Below are positions 1 through 6,561 of a DNA stretch of 18,420 bases, in pieces (position 1 is the stretch's first letter; each line of letters begins with the position of its first letter). Source of the DNA: XYA12-FULL-58-9 sp001798605 (GTDB lineage Bacteria; Myxococcota; XYA12-FULL-58-9). Under the pieces are notes generated by a model, which had not been told where the DNA came from, did no database searches, and saw only the letters and a list, made by a program, of their open reading frames with translations. A program made the position numbers and the translations under genes. Location of the stretch: assembly GCA_036736205.1 (NCBI GenBank), contig DAINMX010000120.1, positions 1 to 18,420 of the forward strand, read 5' to 3'.

Positions 1-429
1 TTTTTGGTCCCAAGGCAACAGGTATCCGGTGAAACCGAAACCCAAGGTGACAACGAGAAGCCCGACGCCGAGGATCCAGGTGAGCTCCCGTGGCTTTTTG
101 AATCCAGCAGAGAAGTACACGGTGAGCAGGTGCACAAACACCAAAAACACCATGGCCCCGGCGGTCCAATGGTGAATGCCAATGAGGAGCTTGCCACCCC
201 AAACCTCACGGGCCACGTATTCGACCGATGTGTACGCCAACTCTGGAGTGGGAGTGTAATACATGGCCAGGACCATGCCGGTGACGGCCTGGACCACGAA
301 GAGGAGCGTGCACAAAGTGCCGACCGTGTATTTCCACGATGAGCCTCCGGGCAGCACTTTGGAGAAGAACGGGGCGAGATATCTTTGCCAGCCCATCCTG
401 TCTGCGAGAAACGAGAACATCCGGGACAT
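1..429 (-). CDS. Cytochrome b6-type N-terminal domain protein (partial, runs off left edge)
   Basis: The first 143 codons of a cytochrome b read in frame to the window edge. Membrane-embedded cytochrome b carries two b hemes and the quinol sites of bc1/b6f complexes. Visible marks are His86 and His100, spaced 14 apart as heme ligands on one helix; the segment GFKKPRELTW after the second His; and GYLLPWDQ near the edge. PWDQ and the His numbering are b6-like rather than mitochondrial bc1-like. Residue 35, the covalent heme c(n) Cys of plastid b6, is Thr here, so no heme c(n) is expected. The ATG at 429 overlaps the TGA of the upstream SdhB-Rieske gene (ATGA), implying coupled translation and a shared complex. 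The second heme-ligand pair and any subunit IV lie outside the window. The family call is secure; whether it is a fused or split cytochrome b is unknown. Confidence 0.93.
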   Translation of the reverse strand, partial: MSRMFSFLADRMGWQRYLAPFFSKVLPGGSSWKYTVGTLCTLLFVVQAVTGMVLAMYYTPTPELAYTSVEYVAREVWGGKLLIGIHHWTAGAMVFLVFVHLLTVYFSAGFKKPRELTWILGVGLLVVTLGFGFTGYLLPWDQK

Positions 430-1700
430 CAGCTCACCTCGACGTAGACATGGCCATCAACGACATCGACTGGGTAGCGGTCCAACGGCCGGGGCGGAGG
501 GCCAGCCTTGACGCTGCCATCGACGTTGAAAGCACCGCCGTGGCAAGCACACAAGAAGAGCTTGCGCATCGTGTCCCAATGAACCTCACAGCCGAGGTGG
601 GTGCAGCGACTGTTGAACGCGACGAGTTCGTTTTCATCCGACCGGGTTACCATCACAGGCATTTCAATCTCGGCCTCGTGAAAAGCGTCCATCCGCGAGT
701 ACTTCACCATCATGGTCCGCACCTCTCCCGGTGCGAAGTCCTCAGTCACCCCTAAACGGACACGTTTCTTCTCGACGGGGTCGAGAGACGGACCGACGAC
801 CGACATACCCAAGACCGAACCGGTGGCGAGGGCCGAAACACCGCCGACAGCAAACAAGGCCCTCTTGAGCATCGCGCGTCGACAAAGATCGGTACCATGA
901 AGATCTGTTGGCATATCCGCGGCGACGGTTGCCTGGCCGACGTCCGGCTTTGTCTCGGCTATGGCCTCGTTGCCGCGAGGGTTTGCGGTGACCGAGGTGC
1001 CGAGAGCCATCCGTTGAATGTGCTTGATGGCACGGGTTGGACTCAGTTCTTTGGGGCACACCTGTGTGCAATTGAACTCAGTGCGACAGGCGTAGCAGCT
1101 CTCCAAAACTGCTGCCATCCGCTCAGTCCGCAGTTGGTCGCGGCTATCCAACAACAGCGAGAAGGCACGGTTCAACGACGCTGGTCCGAGGTAGGTGGGG
1201 TGTTGAGCCACCATGGTGCAACTCGACACGCAACAGCCACAGGCGATGCATTCGGTGGACAACCCGATGAGCTTGCGTTCCCGAGAATCGGGGCGGATCT
1301 GGGCGGGCTCGGTTTGATCGGTCGGGCCATCGAAGTAGGGGGCGCTCTTGAAGTACTTGTCGAAAAATGGATCCATGTCCACAACCAAGTCCTTGATGAC
1401 CGGGAAGTGGTTTAGAGGGCGAATCGAGATCGGTCCGGAAGGCAGAGCGGCGACGACGGTCTTGCACGCCAACGCCTCCTGGCCGTTGACGACCATGGCG
1501 CACGACCCACACATGCTGACTCGGCAAGCGTAGCGAAAAGCCAGCGATGGGTCATGCTCTCTTTGGATCCTCAATAAGAGATCGAGCACGGTCGTCTTGC
1601 TCTCGTCGTCGAGCGCAAGGGAATACTCATGAAACGCGCCGTCGCCCCCCGTTTCGGGGTGGTATCGAAAGACGCGGACGGTCCTGTTTTTGGCTGACAT
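429..1700 (-). CDS. Fusion of succinate dehydrogenase iron-sulfur subunit (SdhB) with Rieske iron-sulfur protein
   Basis: One uninterrupted 423-residue frame joins two electron-transfer proteins. Residues 1 to about 240 are SdhB/FrdB: plant-type [2Fe-2S] Cys59, 64, 67, 79; then CIACGCC (Cys151, 154, 157), Cys161, Cys205, Cys211 and Cys215-Pro for the [4Fe-4S] and [3Fe-4S] clusters, spaced as in E. coli SdhB. Residues 241-272 are a polar linker. Residues 274-279 (RRAMLK) resemble a twin-arginine signal and precede a hydrophobic helix at about 281-303. Residues 310-423 are a Rieske domain: CTHLGC (Cys366, His368, Cys371), CACHGG (Cys384, Cys386, His387) and a GPPPRPL loop. Ordinary SdhB is about 240 residues and ends where the linker begins. 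The gene lies 15 nt after the anchor gene and overlaps the cytochrome b start. Rieske residues Gly389 and Phe391 replace the usual Ser and Tyr. An in-frame ATG at 914 could also start a free Rieske protein. Confidence 0.95.
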   Translation of the reverse strand: MSAKNRTVRVFRYHPETGGDGAFHEYSLALDDESKTTVLDLLLRIQREHDPSLAFRYACRVSMCGSCAMVVNGQEALACKTVVAALPSGPISIRPLNHFPVIKDLVVDMDPFFDKYFKSAPYFDGPTDQTEPAQIRPDSRERKLIGLSTECIACGCCVSSCTMVAQHPTYLGPASLNRAFSLLLDSRDQLRTERMAAVLESCYACRTEFNCTQVCPKELSPTRAIKHIQRMALGTSVTANPRGNEAIAETKPDVGQATVAADMPTDLHGTDLCRRAMLKRALFAVGGVSALATGSVLGMSVVGPSLDPVEKKRVRLGVTEDFAPGEVRTMMVKYSRMDAFHEAEIEMPVMVTRSDENELVAFNSRCTHLGCEVHWDTMRKLFLCACHGGAFNVDGSVKAGPPPRPLDRYPVDVVDGHVYVEVS

Positions 1701-1715
1701 GGCGAACTGGCTTCT

Positions 1716-2090
1716 TCAGTAGATCTGATTCCAAATGAGAAACAACGCGGCAATCCCTGCCGCCATCAACACTGCGATGAGCGCCTTCTGGTACTTGACG
1801 TTGACCAAACTGAAGTCGAGAAGAATAACCCGGAGCCCCAGTGCTGCGTGGAATGTCACCATGAGCAAGAGCAAGAATTGAATCAATGGCCGATAGGTCA
1901 GTGACAAGTGCAATGCCAACAGGACGACGATCGCAATGGCCGAGAATCGTTGCCACAGCCATGACCACATTCCCGCCTTGGTGTTGCGCCATCTGCCCGG
2001 ATCGAATTCACCCTGTTTGAGTGGAGCTCTGGTTGGGAGGGCCTCGCGGTGTTCCATGACGAATTCCTTAACTGCTTGGGATGCGCTCAC
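1716..2090 (-). CDS. sdhC: Succinate dehydrogenase membrane anchor (SdhC/SdhD-like), 124 aa
   Basis: Small membrane subunit expected to hold the SdhA-SdhB head on the membrane and form the quinone site. Three hydrophobic segments are visible at about residues 43-62, 68-91 and 102-120. The first begins with a WQRFSA motif like the QRxS quinone-site segment of SdhC. The second contains HAALGLRVILLDF, like the His/Arg/Asp pattern of SdhD-type anchors. His61 and His81 are candidate heme b ligands. The start is taken as GTG at 2090 because it overlaps the sdhA stop (GTGA) and keeps the N-terminal tail; an ATG at 2057 is the alternative. Only one anchor gene is present, whereas most three-helix anchors come as an SdhC plus SdhD pair. 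The protein could act as a homodimer, or pair with another subunit elsewhere. Confidence 0.85.
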   Translation of the reverse strand: MSASQAVKEFVMEHREALPTRAPLKQGEFDPGRWRNTKAGMWSWLWQRFSAIAIVVLLALHLSLTYRPLIQFLLLLMVTFHAALGLRVILLDFSLVNVKYQKALIAVLMAAGIAALFLIWNQIY

Positions 2091-3796
2091 TTGCGGATCC
2101 CGTCGAAAGTGGCGTACTTGAGGTCGACGGGACGCTTTTCAAATTCGAGGGTGCCGTCAGGCAGGCGGCGGACGAAGGTGTTGAAAAGGCCGTAGTCGTC
2201 GTTCTGCTCCGGATGGTCTTCGCGGTAGTGAGCGCCGCGTTTTTCTTCGCGCAGGGCTGCCGAGCCCGCCGTCAGGCGCGACACATCCACCATGTTGCGT
2301 AGGTTGAGCAGCTCTGTCCACGCCATGTTGTAGGGACGGCCGCCGTTTATGCCAATTCGCGAAACCTCTTCCCCGACCGCTTCAATTTCGCTCTGGCCTT
2401 CTTTGAGGTCTGGGCCGTTGCGGACAATGCCGACTTTGGCCCAGTTCGTCTCACGCAGATGGTCGCGCAGCTCGAAGACGCTCTTGTCGGTCGGGCGGTT
2501 GAACGCCCCTGCGTGTTCGTTCACCAGAGATCTGATCTGAGGTTCGGGCGTTTCATCCAAACTCACGCCGTCGCTCACGACGTACTCGGCCATCGCTTTG
2601 CCCGCGATCCGGCCAAACACACACGAATCGCAGATGCCATTGCCGCCGAGCCGGTTGGCACCGTGGACCCCGCCAGCGTCTTCTCCCGCACAAAACAACC
2701 CCTCGAGTGTGGTGTGACATTGGGTGTCGATTTCTGCGCCGCCCATGACAAAGTGGGCGGTGGGGGAGACCGGGACAGGTTTGCGAGCCAGATCGTAGCC
2801 AAACGTGCGGCAACGGGCGCACATGCCTGGGAAGTTCTTTTCGACTGTGTCGGCTCCCAGATGCGAGGCGACGATGTGCACGCCTCCATGCTCAAAGCCC
2901 CGGCCCGCCATCATTTCCAAATAGGAGGAACGGCTCACCACATCGCGCGTGGCGCGTTCGGCTTTCGGGTCGTAGCGCTGCATGTAGCGCTCCCCCTCGG
3001 CGTTGAGAAGGTAGGCCCCGGCACCGCGCAAGCCTTCCTCGAGGAGTGAACCGGCGACGACGCTACCCGGGATGATGAGACCGGTGGGATGGAATTGCAC
3101 CATCTCCATGTCGAGCATTGACGCGCCCACCCGAGACAACATGGCCAGGCCATCCAGGCTCTTTTCAGGGCCTGGTGCGAAGAAGCGATAGTTGGTGGGA
3201 CCGCCGCCCGTAGCTACGAGTGTGGCTTTGGCCTGGGCGACGACGAATTGGCCGCGGCGAATGTCGAGCAGCAAGGCTCCGGTGACGCGCTTGCCAGAAG
3301 CGTCGGTCAACAGATCGAGTGCTCTGTGCTCTTCCAAGACGGGGATCTGCCGTTTGGCGACCTGCTCAGTGGTCCGGCTGATGATCTCGATTCCCGTGAG
3401 ATCTCCCTTGTGGACCGTGCGGTCGAACGACTGCCCGGCGAAGGGCTTCTGGTGCACCGTGCCGTTTGGATTGCGATCGAAAAAGCATCCGTACTTGGTC
3501 TCCATCTCTTTGATGGTCGGGGTTGCCTGTTCGACCAGGGTCTTGGCGAGATCCTGGTTGTTGATGAACTGACCACCCTTGAGCGTGTCCATGAGATGCT
3601 TTTCGTGTGAGTCCTCGGGGTCGAGGACCACGTTGAACCCACCCTGGACCATGCGTGAGCAGCCACCTTTGCCGCGAAGGGCTTTGGTTACCATCAGGAT
3701 GCGCAGCTTGGGGTTGGCATCGTAGGCCGCGAGGGCTGCTAGCTCTGCTGCGCCTCCCATGCCGAGAATCAGAATGTCGGAACGAATACTCTCCAT
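2087..3796 (-). CDS. sdhA: Succinate dehydrogenase/fumarate reductase flavoprotein subunit
   Basis: The 569-residue catalytic subunit interconverts succinate and fumarate on FAD and passes electrons to the SdhB clusters. The N-terminus has the dinucleotide fold (LILGMGGAAELAALAA). Active-site motifs are all recognisable: QFHPTG, EEGLRGAGAYLLN, SPTAHFVMGG, and GANRLGGNGICDS near residue 385-400, followed by the helical C-terminal domain with the RGAHYREDHP motif. The segment where E. coli SdhA has its covalent FAD histidine (SHTVSAQGG) reads GCSRMVQGG, with Cys46 in the His position, so flavin is predicted to be non-covalent or differently attached. There is no convincing Shine-Dalgarno near the ATG at 3796. 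The gene is 67 nt downstream of the CoA-transferase gene and overlaps sdhC. The direction of the reaction is not decided by sequence; the linked bc-type genes favour succinate oxidation. Confidence 0.95.
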   Translation of the reverse strand: MESIRSDILILGMGGAAELAALAAYDANPKLRILMVTKALRGKGGCSRMVQGGFNVVLDPEDSHEKHLMDTLKGGQFINNQDLAKTLVEQATPTIKEMETKYGCFFDRNPNGTVHQKPFAGQSFDRTVHKGDLTGIEIISRTTEQVAKRQIPVLEEHRALDLLTDASGKRVTGALLLDIRRGQFVVAQAKATLVATGGGPTNYRFFAPGPEKSLDGLAMLSRVGASMLDMEMVQFHPTGLIIPGSVVAGSLLEEGLRGAGAYLLNAEGERYMQRYDPKAERATRDVVSRSSYLEMMAGRGFEHGGVHIVASHLGADTVEKNFPGMCARCRTFGYDLARKPVPVSPTAHFVMGGAEIDTQCHTTLEGLFCAGEDAGGVHGANRLGGNGICDSCVFGRIAGKAMAEYVVSDGVSLDETPEPQIRSLVNEHAGAFNRPTDKSVFELRDHLRETNWAKVGIVRNGPDLKEGQSEIEAVGEEVSRIGINGGRPYNMAWTELLNLRNMVDVSRLTAGSAALREEKRGAHYREDHPEQNDDYGLFNTFVRRLPDGTLEFEKRPVDLKYATFDGIRK

Positions 3797-3863
3797 GTTG
3801 TGCTACGCCATACCTCAAGTTGCTCGTGCGGGTTATGTGGTGATTGGGAACGTGCCGTCCATC

Positions 3864-5093
3864 CTAGATGACCTTTTCCGTTTCGAGAGCCTCCAGTTCC
3901 TGGTCGGTCAAGCCCAATAGCTCGCGCAAGACGTCTTTGCTGTGCTCACCGGGGAAAGGAGCTGGCCGAAGTTTGTCGGGTTTCTCCTCTGAGAACCAAA
4001 TGGGAAAACCAGCGGCCTTGAGGCCGGTGCTACCACTTCTGGGATGGACGACGTCCTGCACCATGCCCCGGTGATTGAGCTGTTCGTCCTCAAGCACTTC
4101 GTCAAAGGTTGGCACAATATCGCATGGCACTTTCTTGGTCCGCAACTGAGTTACGACTTCTTCTTTGGTCCGTGTGGTCACCCAATCTCTGAGGAGCTGC
4201 TCCACTTCCTCGGCGTTTTTGAAGCGGCCCTGTTGCTCGGAATACCGTGGATCATCTTTGAGGTCCTCACGGCCAATGGCTTCGAGGCAGGCGTTCCATT
4301 GGGGATTGTTGGCTACGCAGATTGCCACATAGCCATCCTTGGCAGCATAGGAATCCCAAGGGGAGAGACGAAAGAGCCGGTTGCCAGTGCGAGTGGGGTG
4401 GCCCAACTTGATATTGAGGTCCATGGCCTCGTCTGTGGCCACCGAGAAGCACGCATCCTGCATTGAGATGTCGATGCGCTCGCCTTCACCCGTCTTCTCT
4501 CTCGCGACCAGGGCGGCGAGGATCCCAATGACGCCGTACAAAGACGGGATCATGTCGCCAATCCAGGCACCGCATCGCACCGGTGGGCCGTCAGGGAGGC
4601 CGGTGAGACCCATGATGCCGCTGGTGGCTTGAACGGTGAGGTCGAAAGCGGACCTGTCTTTGTGCGGTCCATGCTGTCCGTAGCCCGAGATGGAGCAGAA
4701 GATGATTCTTGGATTTGCTTCTTTGAGCCGTTCGTAGTTCAACCCCAACCGGTCCATCACCCCAGGTGTGAAGTTCTCGATGACGATGTCCGATTTTTCC
4801 ACCAGGCGCAGCAGGATGTCTTTGCCTTTGTCGCTTCCCAGATCCAAGAACACGCTCTTTTTTCCGCGGTTTCGTTTGAGGTAGAGCAGGGACAGGTCGT
4901 CGGCGTTCTTGCTGGCGTAGGCGACACCGCCGGGACCCGCAAAAGGCGGGTTCCAGCGACACGGGTCGCCAACTTTGGGTCGCTCAATCTTTATGACCTC
5001 GGCACCGAGAGCCGCAAGGTTGACCGTGGCAAAAGGGCCCGACAAATACGCTGTCAAGTCCACGACTCGGATCCCTTTTAGATGCTTGTTCAT
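3864..5093 (-). CDS. Family III (CaiB/BaiF) acyl-CoA transferase
   Basis: Cytoplasmic enzyme moving CoA between carboxylic acids, 409 residues. The family framework is clear: LKGIRVVDLT at the N-terminus, GAEVIKIERP at about 30-39, NRGKKSVFLDL at about 75-85, ENFTPG at 106-111, SGYGQHGP at 136-143, and IGDM with Asp180 as the expected catalytic aspartate, followed by REKTGEG and a conserved RIDISMQDA. The start is the ATG at 5093, which has GAGGG a few bases upstream; an in-frame extension back to a GTG at 5195 has no family similarity. It sits between a thiolase and sdhA, so succinyl-CoA is a natural CoA donor or product, but motifs in this family do not reveal the substrate. A 160-nt gap precedes it. 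Confidence 0.9.
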   Translation of the reverse strand: MNKHLKGIRVVDLTAYLSGPFATVNLAALGAEVIKIERPKVGDPCRWNPPFAGPGGVAYASKNADDLSLLYLKRNRGKKSVFLDLGSDKGKDILLRLVEKSDIVIENFTPGVMDRLGLNYERLKEANPRIIFCSISGYGQHGPHKDRSAFDLTVQATSGIMGLTGLPDGPPVRCGAWIGDMIPSLYGVIGILAALVAREKTGEGERIDISMQDACFSVATDEAMDLNIKLGHPTRTGNRLFRLSPWDSYAAKDGYVAICVANNPQWNACLEAIGREDLKDDPRYSEQQGRFKNAEEVEQLLRDWVTTRTKEEVVTQLRTKKVPCDIVPTFDEVLEDEQLNHRGMVQDVVHPRSGSTGLKAAGFPIWFSEEKPDKLRPAPFPGEHSKDVLRELLGLTDQELEALETEKVI

Positions 5094-5252
5094 GATCCCT
5101 CGGTGTTTCCTAGTGCACAAGGACCCATTCGAAAAATGTCTCTGGGGCCATTTGTGGTATTTCATGCAGGGGCGTCGTTGATCCATGCCGGCCACCCGCG
5201 AGGTCGCGGATAAACCGGGACCCTACATGCATTTGCTGCGCAGATGGTCTAG

Positions 5253-6515
5253 TCACGGTCGCTCCAAAATCGCGGCGATTCCCAATCCTCCGCCCCCACA
5301 AATTGTTAGCAGGCCAAGCCGGGCGCCTTGCCGAACCATTTCGTGGAGCAAGGTCGTCAACCGCATGGCACCGGTGGCTCCGATGGGGTGCCCCAAGGAA
5401 ATCCCTGAACCATTCACGTTGACCTTCCTGTCCCGGTCGGAGTTGGAGAGTCCCATGAGTTTGGCATCGGCCAGTGTCTGGGCTGCAAAGGCTTCTTGGA
5501 TTTCGATGAGGTCGATGGCCTCGAGCCGGAGTTCTGCTTTTGTGAGGACCTTCTCGACGGCATCGGCCACAGCTCTGTACGTCAAGGTTGGATCGGTTGC
5601 GGCTACGGCGTATGCCTTGAGTCGTGCCATCGGCGGCAGGCCCAGCGCCTCGGCTCTCTTATGGCTCATCACCACCAATGCTGCTGCGCCGTCATTCTCA
5701 CTGGAAGAGTTGCCGGCGGTGCAGACACCATCGGGATACATGGGTTTGAGCTTTGCCAGCTTTTCGATGCTGACGTCCCGGCGCGGGGTTTCATCGGTGC
5801 TGGCTGTGACTGACTCTCTGCCCACTTTTGTCTCGATCGGCAGGATCTCCTGGGAGAACTTGCCGGCATCGGTGGCCTCGATGGCGCGGGCGTGTGAACG
5901 GACGGCCCAGGCATCAACCTCTTCGCGCGAGAGGCCTTCTTCTTTGGCTGCAGTCTCTGCCCAGACCATCATTGAGCCCATTTCACCGAAGCGAGAGATC
6001 GGCTGATGCATGGGGCGACCGCGCTGGATCCGGTCGTAGAATGGCAGCCCCCAGAGATCCATGCTGCCGTGGTGCTTAGGAAAGAAACCCCACTTTGGGT
6101 CTTGGCGGCCGCCCAGGCCCCATTTGATGTACTCGCCTGGGATGTAGAGCTCCGCACGGCTCATGCTCTCGCAGCCACCAGCGACGACAATTTCGGCGTT
6201 GCCGAGTTGCACCTGGGAGGCGGCGATGCACACCGACTCAAGGCCAGAGCAGCAGCGGCGGTCAATGGTGAGCCCGGGGATATGCACGGGCCACCCGGCC
6301 TCCAGAAGCGCGAGTCTAGCAACGTTTGGACTCTCCCCATTGGCAAAGGAATGGCCAAGGATGACGTCATCGACAGCGGTGGGTTCCACGTGCGCGCGAC
6401 CAACCGCTTCGTCCAAGACCACCGCCGCCAGTTTCTCCACCGGCATTTCACGCAGCATGCCGCAGTACGCTCCGATAGGTGTGCGCACGGCACTGACAAT
6501 CACGGCCCCATTCAT
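5253..6515 (-). CDS. Thiolase (acetyl-CoA C-acyltransferase family)
   Basis: Enzyme that makes or cleaves 3-ketoacyl-CoA, about 420 residues from ATG 6515. Numbered from a GTG four codons earlier (6527), the nucleophile is Cys92 in RRCCSGLES, the second catalytic pair is His380 in GHPIGATG, and the general acid/base Cys410 is in CGGGGLG; the ENDGAAALVV strand is also typical. ATG 6515 is preferred because GGAG lies six bases before it. The position that reads NEAFA in most thiolases is QEAFA (Gln344), an oxyanion-hole position; FadI/trifunctional-type enzymes also vary here (HEAFA). Placement 46 nt after the carboxyltransferase and upstream of a CoA-transferase suggests acetoacetyl-CoA or another 3-ketoacyl-CoA, but chain length cannot be inferred. 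Confidence 0.92.
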   Translation of the reverse strand: MNGAVIVSAVRTPIGAYCGMLREMPVEKLAAVVLDEAVGRAHVEPTAVDDVILGHSFANGESPNVARLALLEAGWPVHIPGLTIDRRCCSGLESVCIAASQVQLGNAEIVVAGGCESMSRAELYIPGEYIKWGLGGRQDPKWGFFPKHHGSMDLWGLPFYDRIQRGRPMHQPISRFGEMGSMMVWAETAAKEEGLSREEVDAWAVRSHARAIEATDAGKFSQEILPIETKVGRESVTASTDETPRRDVSIEKLAKLKPMYPDGVCTAGNSSSENDGAAALVVMSHKRAEALGLPPMARLKAYAVAATDPTLTYRAVADAVEKVLTKAELRLEAIDLIEIQEAFAAQTLADAKLMGLSNSDRDRKVNVNGSGISLGHPIGATGAMRLTTLLHEMVRQGARLGLLTICGGGGLGIAAILERP

Positions 6516-6561
6516 GGCGCGCTCCACAACTGTTGGCCACTCGTGCGATGAGACGAGGTGC

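Noticed and set aside
429..1700. The SdhB-Rieske join as a simple frameshift artefact
   Set aside because: Both halves and the linker are in one frame without any stop, and the linker has normal protein-like composition. An artefact would need loss of a stop plus maintained frame; still listed as a check.
2459..3049. Long open frame on the plus strand (196 codons) and several similar ones opposite other genes
   Set aside because: They lie opposite strongly supported genes (here sdhA), have no recognisable domain, and reflect codon bias of the opposite strand.
5094..5195. N-terminal extension of the CoA-transferase from a GTG at 5195
   Set aside because: No family similarity, no good ribosome site; ATG 5093 has GAGGG upstream and starts exactly at the conserved LKGIRVVDL region.
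5196..5209. CCGCG-AGGT-CGCGG hairpin in the gap before the CoA-transferase
   Set aside because: Short stem, no T-run and inside an apparent operon; not enough to call a terminator or operator.
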